Shown here piece by piece: positions 48,331-59,900 of a DNA stretch of 64,000 nucleotides. The notes under the pieces were generated by a model, which was given only the letters and a program-made list of their open reading frames with translations, made no database searches and was not told the origin of the DNA. Within the stretch, counting starts at the first letter, position 1; each line of letters opens with the position of its first letter. A program made the translations under genes and the position numbers. The stretch is from Bugula neritina. Its lineage: Eukaryota > Bryozoa > Gymnolaemata > Cheilostomatida > Bugulidae. The stretch covers positions 9,371,722 through 9,435,721 of the forward strand of contig OZ037766.1 of the NCBI GenBank assembly GCA_964035545.1. Direction: 5' to 3'.

Positions 48331-50890
48331 TGCTCCAGACTCTCACTAAACAATAAATGTCCTAAATTTTACTTACCCATGTGTTTTTTTATTTTGTATG
48401 TTTTTTAAGTTAGATTATCTATTGGCTTGGTATTTCTTTTATAGAGATTTGCATTTCCTCTGTTAAAGATAGTAATGCTGTTTACTTAAAGCACCAAGTT
48501 TCTATAATGCTGCAGAAGGCTAAAAGATAAAAATAAAAAATGACATTTGAAATTTTCTTTTTAAATGAGTTTAAAATTTGGATGCTTTTTCCTGGCACCT
48601 TTTAAATCTTAAAACTTTTATGTTGTTTGGTGTGATGGCTAATAAGATTTTTTGATAATTGTTATTTATACTTAGGCTGAAATGACAATTGTTTTCTATG
48701 CTCAAATAATTACCTTCAAGGCCGACCTTAATTCAAGGGAAAAAATACTTTGCCTGAAAATGTTGTCTTTATGCCTGAAATCTGGGTAACAAAGTGGCCC
48801 AAAGATCACTTGTGCTTCCGGCATAGATACAGATTATTGTATGTATAAGCTACTACACTGTAGAATAGCATCTTATTATACTATTTGCAAGATTATTCTC
48901 AAATTTAAAAGTAATTGTATATTTTTAGGTTAGTAATTATTGTTGGTATCAGTAATCAAATATATAGATTTCTTTCAGCTTATTTGATTACTTTAAAATA
49001 AACTTTTATGCAAATTTTGTCAAATAGTAGGGCCATAATTTTGTGAAATAAAGTGCTACATAAAACTAGCATTATTAATGTATCATATCTGTTCTGTGAA
49101 CTTCAGATTGTAAAGAATGATACTATAATCTCGGTAAGTGTAATATGATAACCAGTAAATATTTGTTACACACATTATTAGCCCTTAATTTCTTATGTGT
49201 ATAGGGCTTTGAGCTTTGGTATTACTTATATTCAAAATGCTGATTACAGTGCATATTATATGAATATGATTTTCCAAGTCAGCAGACAGCAATACAATGT
49301 GCTATGGGTTATGACTATGACTATGTGTAGTATAAATGCAAGTACACTCATTATATACACAGTATGTTTTGCCACCCAACCATCGGGCAAAATGAAACTG
49401 CATTATTGAGCCATGCAGGAAAGTCTACTGATAGTCTTTAACAAAAGCCTGCCATTAGAGCAGCTATTTAAAACAACTAGTTTTCTTTTAATAACTAGCC
49501 TTGTGTGTGCCTGGACCAGTGCTTACTCTGACAAAGCTATAGAGATTAAGATAGGGATTAGAGATAGAGCTTGGTAGTGATACTGACTTTGAAGGTTGGA
49601 GTTTTCACTGTGAGTATAGTTGCACCTTATATACCTTATGACCAGGTACTTAAGCCTTGAACTACTAAACTAGTACCATAAAGTATACACATTTATATAA
49701 AGATGACACTTGTCTCTTAGCTCAGGTTCGTAGCTGTTGTTTCATTGGCTGTTGCTACTGCTTTATTAAATAATATTGTTGCCACTATTGCTTTGTGTTG
49801 TTTTCAGTCTATACAATTATAGTAATACAGCATTCAAAAATGTCCATATTCTTCACATTTTGATTAATCTTGTAACTGTATTGAAACATTTTTGTAAAAC
49901 AAGTGCTGAAATAAAAACAGCTACATGCAGGTAATATAAAATATTGATTCAATAATGTAGTGGTTGGGGGAAGTATACCCCTCACTGCCCCTGCTAAACA
50001 TAGTGTAACTAATGTCAAGGACGACAACTCCGCAAGCTATGCCGCAGTTCCATGCAGCGCCCATTACTCTTCACAATAACACCGCCGGAATCTTATATCA
50101 TCCAATCAGGATCAACCCTCTGTATATAAGCGATACCTTCCGGCACCCACAGCCAGTCTTGACAGTAGTAGTAGACAAACAGGTTAACTACATGTAACAT
50201 TTTTTGTCGAATTACATTTGTTCTCTTTTGTACTTATGAGTTATCTCTATTGTGTATAATTAACTATAATACAGTTCTTTCTTGAACGACCAACTAGTTT
50301 GGTTCCTCACATAACCTCACAAGTGGATATACAGTAAATACCAGCACACAATAACACCCTAACTAGTAGTGCACAAAACTACAACAATAAAAACGAATTT
50401 TAGGCTGTCCATAAACATCTATGAAAATAGTTCTAATAATCTCTTTGAATAAACTCATATGCATTTTAAAAAGTTAGTTATCTATATAGCTACAGTGCAT
50501 GCATAGACTCTAACAATACTTGTCCAATGTCAGGGCCAATTGCTATTAGAATTTCAATATATAATATATATATATAAATCAGAATTCAACAACCTCTATT
50601 TAGCTTCTTATAAAAGTTATTGTTTCTATCAGTCATAAGAGAGTAACTGCAAAGCAAAATTGCATGTTTTAGATGTAATTATATTGTGGAATATCAACTA
50701 AATATTATTATGATTATTGATTAAATAAGCCTGTAGAGATGATGTATCTGGAACAAACTGGATGTAGACCTCTCTTATAGTTCAGACTGATAACTGTTAA
50801 TTACATTATTTCTATATACACTCCTCAATTATATAAATATAAACATAATAGTTATTATAATAGATACATACAATTTTAGTTTACAAATGT
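48331..50890 (+). repeat. Duplicated spacer leading to gene D
   Basis: Aligns with the B-C spacer. The offset between copies rises from about 4,363 bases at the left edge, to about 4,419 near 49870, to about 5,289 near 50766. An extra insert of about 870 bases therefore lies between roughly 49890 and 50760. The probable untranslated exon of gene D ends at the donor at 49610. Confidence 0.65.
50013..50311 (+). mobile_element. Candidate solo LTR or promoter-bearing insert
   Basis: A less AT-rich block inside the extra insert, with TGTCAAGG at one end and CCTCACA at the other (TG...CA). It has CCAATCAGG at 50102 followed about 20 bases later by TATATAAG at 50123-50130. This spacing fits a polymerase II promoter as in an LTR. 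No clear target duplication was found, so the ends are tentative. Confidence 0.35.
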
Positions 50891-50902
50891 TTAATAGCAA
50901 AA

Positions 50903-53900
50903 ATGGCCGATCAGTGGTACATTCCTGATGACACGAACGAGGAGGAAGTAGCTGTAACATGCAGAATATGCAGCAGGTTCTTTACTGATGCCAGAAGTTT
51001 GGAATGTGGAGACAGTTTTTGTTTCTGCTGCATAAAACGTGTTCAACAGAGTGAAGAGAAGATAGCCTGCCCTGTGTGCACTACAGTGTGTGTGCCGGCC
51101 ATGGTGGATTTGCATAGTTTACAGCCCAACTTCAATTTAAATGGCAAAGTTTCTGCAGTTATGCAGCCAAAAGGTTGATATAATCTTATATGTATTTTAA
51201 AATCAATTTATGTCACATGCATGCATGTGCTCAGTTCGTCATTCCAATTTTAATCTACTAGATTAAAATGTAAGTCCCATGTAAATGTAGCTGTTTACGG
51301 TCTTAAATTCTTTGGTCAAATTCTAGAGCAACATAGGTATTTTTGTTGAATGGCCAAATATGCCAAAAGCAGTTATGATTGATGAATGCTCTGCTTGATT
51401 TAAGATACATATTTATAAATACAATTATTGATATTGAGTTTAGACTTCACCTGCATGTCTACCTTCCTACAAAAAATTTCTCTTAGGGACACCGATGAAA
51501 CGTAATTAAAATTAAACAGCAGACGCAGTGTGATTAAAACGCAAGTTAATGCCTCTAGTACCATGAACAGTTAGATATTAGCAGCTGCTGTTTTTATCAC
51601 TGCTGTAACATAATGATATGTAAAATATCTGTAGTCATTCAAGTCGAGAAAATAAAGAGAAGGGGAAAACACTTTGGAGTAACTTGTGACTTTTGTCAGA
51701 CTTTAGGATTCTATGGCCCAAGATATAAATGTGGGTAGGTGAATAAAATAATCTAGCAAAACATGTCTATAATAAAAAAGTCATGTTGTCAATGTGATTG
51801 ATAATAAAATTGGTTTGACATTTCATTTTTGAACTTTCCATGGAACCCAGCCTTTAAACCTTTCACACAAAGTTTGCCCTACTAGTTCCGAATAATAGCC
51901 CAGTAGCACTTATCACAACTGAGTGTATAAACTACTCACCTAATCTAATCAGTTATGTACTAATTTTATAAATGTTAAACTTTTGCCCAACTGCCAAATA
52001 ACTAATTTATCCTTCAATATAACAAAGGTATTATATGCTCTGTAGCAAATGCTAGTAATGCAAAACTATAAAGCGAGAGTATAATTGCAGACATGTAATT
52101 TTTAACATGTTTGCAATTCTCAAACATGTAACTTGAAAATATTGAAAAATGATCATAATTGAAGATTATTATTTAAGATAAAAAGTAGAACAAAGTTGCC
52201 CAACTATGTCATTCAAAAACATGCATTTTTGCAGCTAAACTTGCAAAATTTTATATAATTATAACTTATAATGGTGAGATATTAGAGTTGGTACACACCC
52301 CTGATCTCGTTTGATTTTTATATGATCTGGCATGGGGTGGAAAAGGAAACGTTATAGGGAAAAGCAGAAGTCACACTCATAGGCTAGTACAAGTCTAAGC
52401 CAACCTTGTAGTGCTTTGTTTCTATATGAATATGAACACATATTTATATTCTAAGTGCAATTGCAGCGTTTGTGATGACTACGATGTTTGTGAGAAATGT
52501 GAGGCTAAGCCACGAAATGAAGTTCATGATGTATCCCATGTGTTCATAAAACTGAAGAGACCTCAGACAGCTAAAGCATCCTATGGCCCCTCATTTACAC
52601 AGGTACTCAACTGCAGTGACATTTTGAATCAGCATTTATACTTGTGTGGTGGCTCGTGGAGCTACCAGCAGCACAGCATACAGGGTCGCGTAATTGACCC
52701 GGAACAATTGATAGCCAATTAGCGGGTTTGATAGTTAGCAGCAATAATAGTTTTCCTGCTGTTAGTCAGTCGAAGTTAGAGTGCTGAATAGACTAGATGT
52801 GTAAATTGTCAGATGTATTTGTCTCGTTTTTATAATGTATTATTGTGTGTAAAATATATACTCGTTCACTCGACTTATCTTGGTGCAGTTCTATAGCAAG
52901 TAATTAGACTCTCTGGATAGCATATCAACCCTAAATCTGAAAAACTTAACAGTGGTGGCAGTGGTGGGATAGTGCATCCAAGATGGAGACTGAAAATGCT
53001 GGAACGCAACCACCGGCAGTAGAAGGTGAGCGTAGAGACAATGCTGTAGAGACAATGCCTGTTAACCATGTAGTAGAAGAGCGAAGGGTTCCGCGAGAAC
53101 TAACTGAAGACCGCTACCGGTTAAAGGCGCCCACCTTCACGGGCGAAGAGGAGGTGGAACAATTTATCCAAGAGTTTAGCGACGTAATGGACGTCGCCCA
53201 GTGGCCCCCTAGGGTGGCCTTGCTGAAGCTTAGAATGGCATTGATGGACAAAGCCAAGCCTTATGGGCTGGGCGTAGACATTGATAATATCTTTGCTTCT
53301 CTGCGGGCCCGCTTCGGCCTCTCTGCTACAGATGCCAGGGCCCGATTGCAGAGGTTGCGGCGTGATCCCCGCACCCCGCTGCGGGAGCACGCCGCCGCGG
53401 TCATGAAGCTGGCACAGATTGCGTACAGCGACTTGCCCCCAGTCAACCGCGAGAGGTATACCCTCGACGCTTTCATAGCATCTGTCGACGATTTGGGTCT
53501 CCACCACCAGTTTCTAGCTAGGGGAGTCACCATCGTTGAAGATGCTCTGACTGAGGGAGAAGCTTACCTCCTAGCTAATCAAATGCATAAAAGTCGCGGG
53601 AGCTCCCGTCAAGTGGAGGTAGACCGCGCGGACACGGCCGCGGGACAAGGGGAGGAAACCCCCGCCGCGGCTGCCGTGTCCCAGCTGGCGACGGCATCGA
53701 AAGTCACTCAACTGACAGACATGCTGGCCAAACTGATAGCAACACTGACACCCCAAACCCCAGTGAGTACCGCCACTGAGCCCGTGCGGCCGCCGGCGCC
53801 GCCACAGGGAGAAGCAGTCAGTTTTTGCTGGGAGTGCGGAAATCAAGGACATTTCCGCCGATACTGTCCCTTCCTAAATCAGGGGTTAAACTACCGCGGC

Positions 53901-56900
53901 CCGCAGATGTTCCCACCTCCTGCGGGCCGACGATGAAACCTCCAGGGAAGAAGAAACGCAGGTCACCCAGACGGGTACTGCGTACTGGTAACCAACCGTG
54001 GCAACAGCCACGACGGACCAGCAAGGGGCTCCGCCCCGCCGCTACCTTTTCCATGCCCCTTCACAACAGATTCGCAGGGCTACAAGTCCAAGAATCTGTA
54101 TGGGAGCCCACAAAGGTAGCCGGGAATCTAGCCTCGGCACCCCCGAGGCCTACTTACCACCGCCCCAAGAGACCTCCTTCGCGACCCAAAGCGAGGGAGG
54201 TACTCCCTGCGAGAGTAAGGCCTGAAGGGAGAGTTCAGGTGCAGCCCCATGGGAACAGCTATTTCTTGCCCGGTAAACTGGAAGGCAAAGCTGTTACTTT
54301 CCTCATTGATTCGGGCTGTACCACGAACCTCTTGAGCCGCCAACTCTTCGACACCCTCAGTGCTAGGGCACCCTAGCTGACGGGTCATGCCTTCCCTTCT
54401 ATGGTATAATTGAGCTGACGGGACGAGTCCGTGATCAAACGATCCAAGAGACGTTCATCGTCAGTCAGCTCAAGGAGGACGCCATCCTCGGGATGCCATT
54501 CCTAAAACGGCACGGATGTCACATCGATTTTAGCAAATCTGCGATGATGATGTCCGGGCGAGAACTCGCCTGCGTCGACAAGTTCGGCCGCCCTTTAGTG
54601 GGAGGTGTGCAAGTGGTACGCAACCGTACCATACCAGGCCGCTCCCGGGCTACCATTCACTGCAGGGTGAATAATAGCCGGATCTCTGGACTCGGGGTAG
54701 TTGAAGGCGCGCACGAAAAGATCCAACTTGCCAGCAGTCTGAATCAGCTGACTGAGCAAGGGGAGATCTTAGTGCAGTGCGTCAACCCCTTTACCGAGTC
54801 TGTCAAGCTTCCGGCTGGGTCGATGCTGGGCCGTTTTCACTCTGTTCAGGAGGAGGACGTAGGCCCGTCGCTGGGTGATGCGACAGGGGCACTCCCTCAG
54901 TGCCCTACTCAAGGGCGAGGGACAGTCCCAGCACATCTCCGGGAGTTGTATGACACAGCCTGTAGCGGCTGCGCGAGTAACAGAGAACGCCAAGTTATGG
55001 CGAAGTTACTACGCAACTACGGTGATGTGTTCAGCAGCGGAGATCATGACGTGGGACTGACTGGAATTGTCAGACACGAAATACCGTTGACTGCAGGAAC
55101 ATTCCCTGTCCGGCAGCCCACACGCAGACTGGGGCCGGAGAAAGAGAAGGAGGTTAGCCGACAAGTACGGGATCTTCTGGACCGGGGACTGATAGAGCCC
55201 GCCCATAGTGCGTGGAGCTCGCCGGTCGTGCTGGTCCGGAAGAAAGACGGCAGTTGGCGGTTCTGTGTGGATTACCGCAAACTCAATAGCGTAACCATAC
55301 AGGACGCCTACCCTCTACCTCGTATTGACGAGTCGTTGGACGCCCTAGCCGGCAGCAAGTACTTCAGTACGTTAGACTTGCTGAGTGGCTATTGGCAAGT
55401 CCCTCTAAGTCCCGACGCCCAGGAAAAGGCGGCGTTTATCACACGGGACGGGTTGTGGAAGTGGAAGGTGTTGCCTTTCGGGTTGACCTCCGCCCCAGCC
55501 ACCTTCCAGAGGCTGATGGAGCAAGTCCTCAGCGGGCTCCATTGGAAGACACTGCTGATCTACCTCGATGATGTCATCGTGATCTCCCCAGACTTCGAGA
55601 CACATGTCAGTCGTCTGCAGGAGGTTTTCGAGAGACTCCGAGGTGCCGGTCTTAAGCTCAAACCTTCTAAGTGCGCTCTATTGCAGCCAGAGGTTAAGTA
55701 CCTGGGGCACGTTGTCGGGCGAAACGGCGTGGCAACGGATCCCGAGAAGGTGCGGGCAATAGAAGACTGGGTCAACCCCCAAGACTTGACCGGACTCCGG
55801 GCTTTCTTGGGGCTGGTAGGGTATTACAGACAATACATACCAGACTTTGCGGGCATAGCACAGCCATTAAACCGGCTCACCGCAAAGGGAGTGACGTGGC
55901 AGTGGACCCCAGTCGAACAAGGAGCGTTCGACCGCCTCAAGGGCTGCCTGCTAACGGCGCCCATCTTGGCCTACTCAGACCCCACTCTGGAGTACATCCT
56001 CGACACGGACGCCAGTGACCAAAATGTTGGCGCTGTGTTGTCTCAAGTGCAGGAAGGCCGAGAGGTAGTAGTAGCCTACTACAGCAAGTCTCTCTCACCC
56101 ACTGAATGAAATTACTGCACTACCCGCAAAGAGCTGCTGGCAGTAATCAAGTCAGTGAAGCACTTCAGACCATACCTATATGGCAGGAAGTTCCGGCTGC
56201 GTACGGATCATGCCTCGCTGATCTGGTTGTGCAAGAGAGCAGAGCCCTCTAGTCAGGTCGCCTGGTGGCTCGAAATCCTAGCTGAATTCTCATACCGGAT
56301 CGAACATCGACCGGGCAAGAGACACAGCAATGCGGATGGGTTGAGTCGCCGACCTGATGGAGGTTGCAAACAGTGTCTCAACATCGAGAGGAGGGATGGA
56401 GGTCCCCCGCGATGCGAGTTGGAGACGCTGGCTCACCACGGAGCACCGTTTGACTGGGACCAGGGTCAACTCAGACAGGAAGTTGATGAGTCCCCGGAGG
56501 GTGTACAAAACCTCCGCGCCAACCCTGTACTGGCCGGTAATGTTCGAGAGCTGAAGAAGCTCCAAGAAGAGCTGCCTGGAGTCGTGGCAGACATATACCG
56601 GGCCAAAGGGGAAGGGCGACGACCCAGCGAGGAACGCATACGACAGGGATGCGCCGAGTTCCGGCTATACTGTCAGCGTTGGGACTCGCTGCGGATCGGG
56701 CAGGATGGGTTACTAACCATCTCTTTAGCCGCCAGCGGCAGACACCCGGAGAGGAAGAGGGTAGTCTGCCCCACTGCCATCCGCCGTGAGTTGATTTGGG
56801 ATACTCACAAACAGGCCCACGCAGGGGTCAAGAGAGTGATGTCCAAATTACGACTCCGGTGGTATTGGCCACAAATGGAGCGTGACGTCCGGCTCAGAGT

Positions 56901-59900
56901 CAAACAGTGTGAGATCTGCCAGGCCAGTAAGCATAGCCGTCCCCCTGGTGAAGCAGGACGGCGGAGGCTATATGCTGGTAGGCCCTGGCAAGTAGTCGCT
57001 GTAGACCTGGTCGGACCCATGCCCCTGACCCCCAGAGGCAATAGTTGGATCTTAGTACTAACCGACCACTTTACTAGGTGGGCGGATGCTCTGGCTATCC
57101 CAGATGCGTCAGCCCCAACAGTGGCCAGGGCACTAGACCAACATGTATTCTGTTATTTTGGTCTCCCCGAACAGATACACTCTGATCAAGGCGCTCAATT
57201 CCAGTCTCAACTGATGAGCGACCTTTGCCACCTCTGGGGAGTAAATCAGAGCCGGACCACCCCCTACCACCCTCAAGGTAATGGGGTGGTGGAGCGCAAC
57301 AACCGGATGCTAGGTGATGCGCTCCGGAGTCTTCTCCTTGGACGAGGCCAAGAGGAATGGGATACGGTGTTGCCGCAAGTCATGCGTGCATACCGTAGCA
57401 CCCCACACACCAGTACTGGTGAGACCCCAAACCTCTTGATGCTCGGGAGAGAGACTCGTGTCCCTGACCATCTCACCTACCACGTTCCAGAGCAAGACAA
57501 CTCGGTTCACGAGTATGCCAGTGAACTAGTGGAACGGATGAAGGCCGCACACGATATACTGCGCGAACAGCAGTGGAAGGTGCGGCACGAAGATTCCGAT
57601 GAACCACCTCTCTACCAAACGGGAGATAAGGTGTGGATGGTCAATTACCGTAGGCGTCGCGGACAGGCTGATAAACTGAAGCCTAAGTTCGTAGGACCCT
57701 ACGTGATCGTCGAGGCTATGCCCAATCATACGTACAAGATTGAGCGCTCAGGACAGGTGTCTATCCAGAATGAGTCTCGCTTGAAACCGTATTGGGCTAG
57801 CCCCGACGCAGTGGGAGAAGCCCCCCCGTTGTTGGAACCCAGGAGGCAGACAACAACGCGCGGGCGACGGCGGCATGGACCTGAATACGAAGTGGTCATA
57901 CCGCGGGAAGAAAACTTGGTGAGAGAGGAGCGACAGCTTTTGCCAACGGAAGCGTGTCCGCCACCGCCAAGTTTAATTCCATCACTTCCAGAAACCGAGC
58001 CGGTTCCGGAAGTGCAAAACCCCACGGAGGGAGGGGCTCCATCCGGAGAACAAGAAGAGGTGACCGCTAACGGTGAAGTGGAGACGCCATTAGAGGCCCC
58101 TACTAATGAACCGGCGAGCGTGTCACCCCCCCTAGAACGGGGGCAGCGTACGAGACAACCCCCCGCATACTTGAAGGACTTCGTATGCGACTGCGTTAGA
58201 AGCGGCGCGTATGAAAGTCTAGGGGAAAACCGTACGAGAAAAGTATCGAGCAAACGTGGGAGTTGTCAACACCACGAAAATATCAACTTTTGTATCGGCG
58301 GAAATAGAAACAAAATTCATCCGCCGGGTGCACAAAGTCTTAATCACGCACCCCAACCACGTTGCTCGATCTTTTCATACGCTGATGCAGTCAGGAGTAG
58401 ACGTGTTTCTAAGCAGTAGTTCAAACCATTTCACACATTCAGTATGTCTTACGACAACAGATCGTGGGGTGAGTTAACTATATCTTAATATGAAACTAGA
58501 TTGCATCGCTCAGCTCCGACTCACTGAGTCAATCGAGCTGGAGATAGGTTAGTGAAATACCGTAGTAAGAACTCAGTTTGACTTAGAGATTTTTATAATC
58601 TCATTGCAATACGTGTTCTATCTGACTATTCACTACCATAAATCTCTACGAGGTAACTGAATGAGGAGTTGCCAGGCTATTCAAGCCGACAACACGGCAG
58701 TGTACTGTACTAACACTGTTGAAACTTTTTCAGATTACACTCGACCCGCTACAACCAGGGTACGGGATAGAGCACTTCCCGCTCCGCATCCTGGGGAGTA
58801 TGCCAATGGTGACCGGCCCGAGCCACTGCGCCGCCGTTGGCGGTGGGTGTCTCCAGAAACAGAGGAGCAGATAGAAACGGCCTGGGGGTCCAGAGGACGG
58901 ACGCGGTGCCAGATTTGTGGCGAAGAATGTGCCTCTCACTGCTCCTTGAAGCTACATGTCAACGCCCATCTCTTACTCACATTCTGCCCCTGCGGATACA
59001 ATGATGTCTACCCCTACCCTGTCACCAGACATCGAGCAACAGGCTGTTTCTCCGGAGAGAATTACGTGGTAGATGCCAAGCTCTATCCAGAATTCCTCAC
59101 TCTGATACGACCTCTAGTAAAGAAGGCGATGTTGTTAGCCGTCCTGACCTCGGGTTTCCAGCGTGTACTAAACAATGCCAGGCAACAATCTCCATTGGTA
59201 TCTGACCGCCCTCAGATTGCGTACACTCCCGAAGAGTTTTCCTATCCCGAAGAAGGAGAGGTCTCCCCTACCCCGATGAAGAGACGAACCAGGTCTCCCA
59301 GTCCCCCTCTGCGCCGCAGACGGACACTGTCCCCAGACCCTGCTCGCCTGGCCACAGTAGAGGAACGTCTCCTCCGATTACAGGAGGAATTTACCCAGTT
59401 AGCACCCGACCTGCTCAACACCACGACGGGGCTCTTCCAACTGAAAGGATCAGTGGGCCGGATCAAGCGGAAGCTACGTACATGCCAAGCCAAACATCGG
59501 CGTGCCCAACATTGACTCTGGTTCTGCTACCCGGAATAATCCACAACTTCGTCCTCTTGGGAGACCCAAGACTATCATGCAAATGCTTGACTGCTCGACA
59601 GGTCGACTCTTTGTCCAATACACAGTTAGTTTAAGGTCATTACTTTCCAAATTCAGGCACTGCTTTATGTTATATATAAACGGTTTCCAGGGGATAGCTC
59701 GAACAGTTTTTGTCTCACATTAACAAGTTTTACATGAAAAGATAGCTCTTGCATTCCTCTTTCATATACTTTTTTAATTTTTCAATAAAAAATTTTCTGA
59801 GAAAGTTGTTGCATAATAAGTAAAATTTTACACCCTCCATGTTCCACTGCTGTAGCACAGGGGATTCGTTTTATAAAGTCTAAAAGTTAAACTTGACATT

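Noticed and set aside
45630-51115. The identical minus-strand 74-codon frames opposite the first exons of genes C and D
   Set aside because: Shadows of the RING exon, identical only because the exon itself is identical.
53121-53852. Several minus-strand frames of 90-128 codons within gag
   Set aside because: GC-rich shadow frames of the gag gene; they lack start context and known domains.
57726-58253. A 175-codon minus-strand frame opposite the end of pol
   Set aside because: A low-complexity shadow of the Pro/Glu-rich pol C-terminus.
58661-59515. The third ORF as an env gene
   Set aside because: No signal peptide, membrane-spanning segment, furin-like site or fusion-peptide-like stretch; zinc-finger motifs dominate instead.
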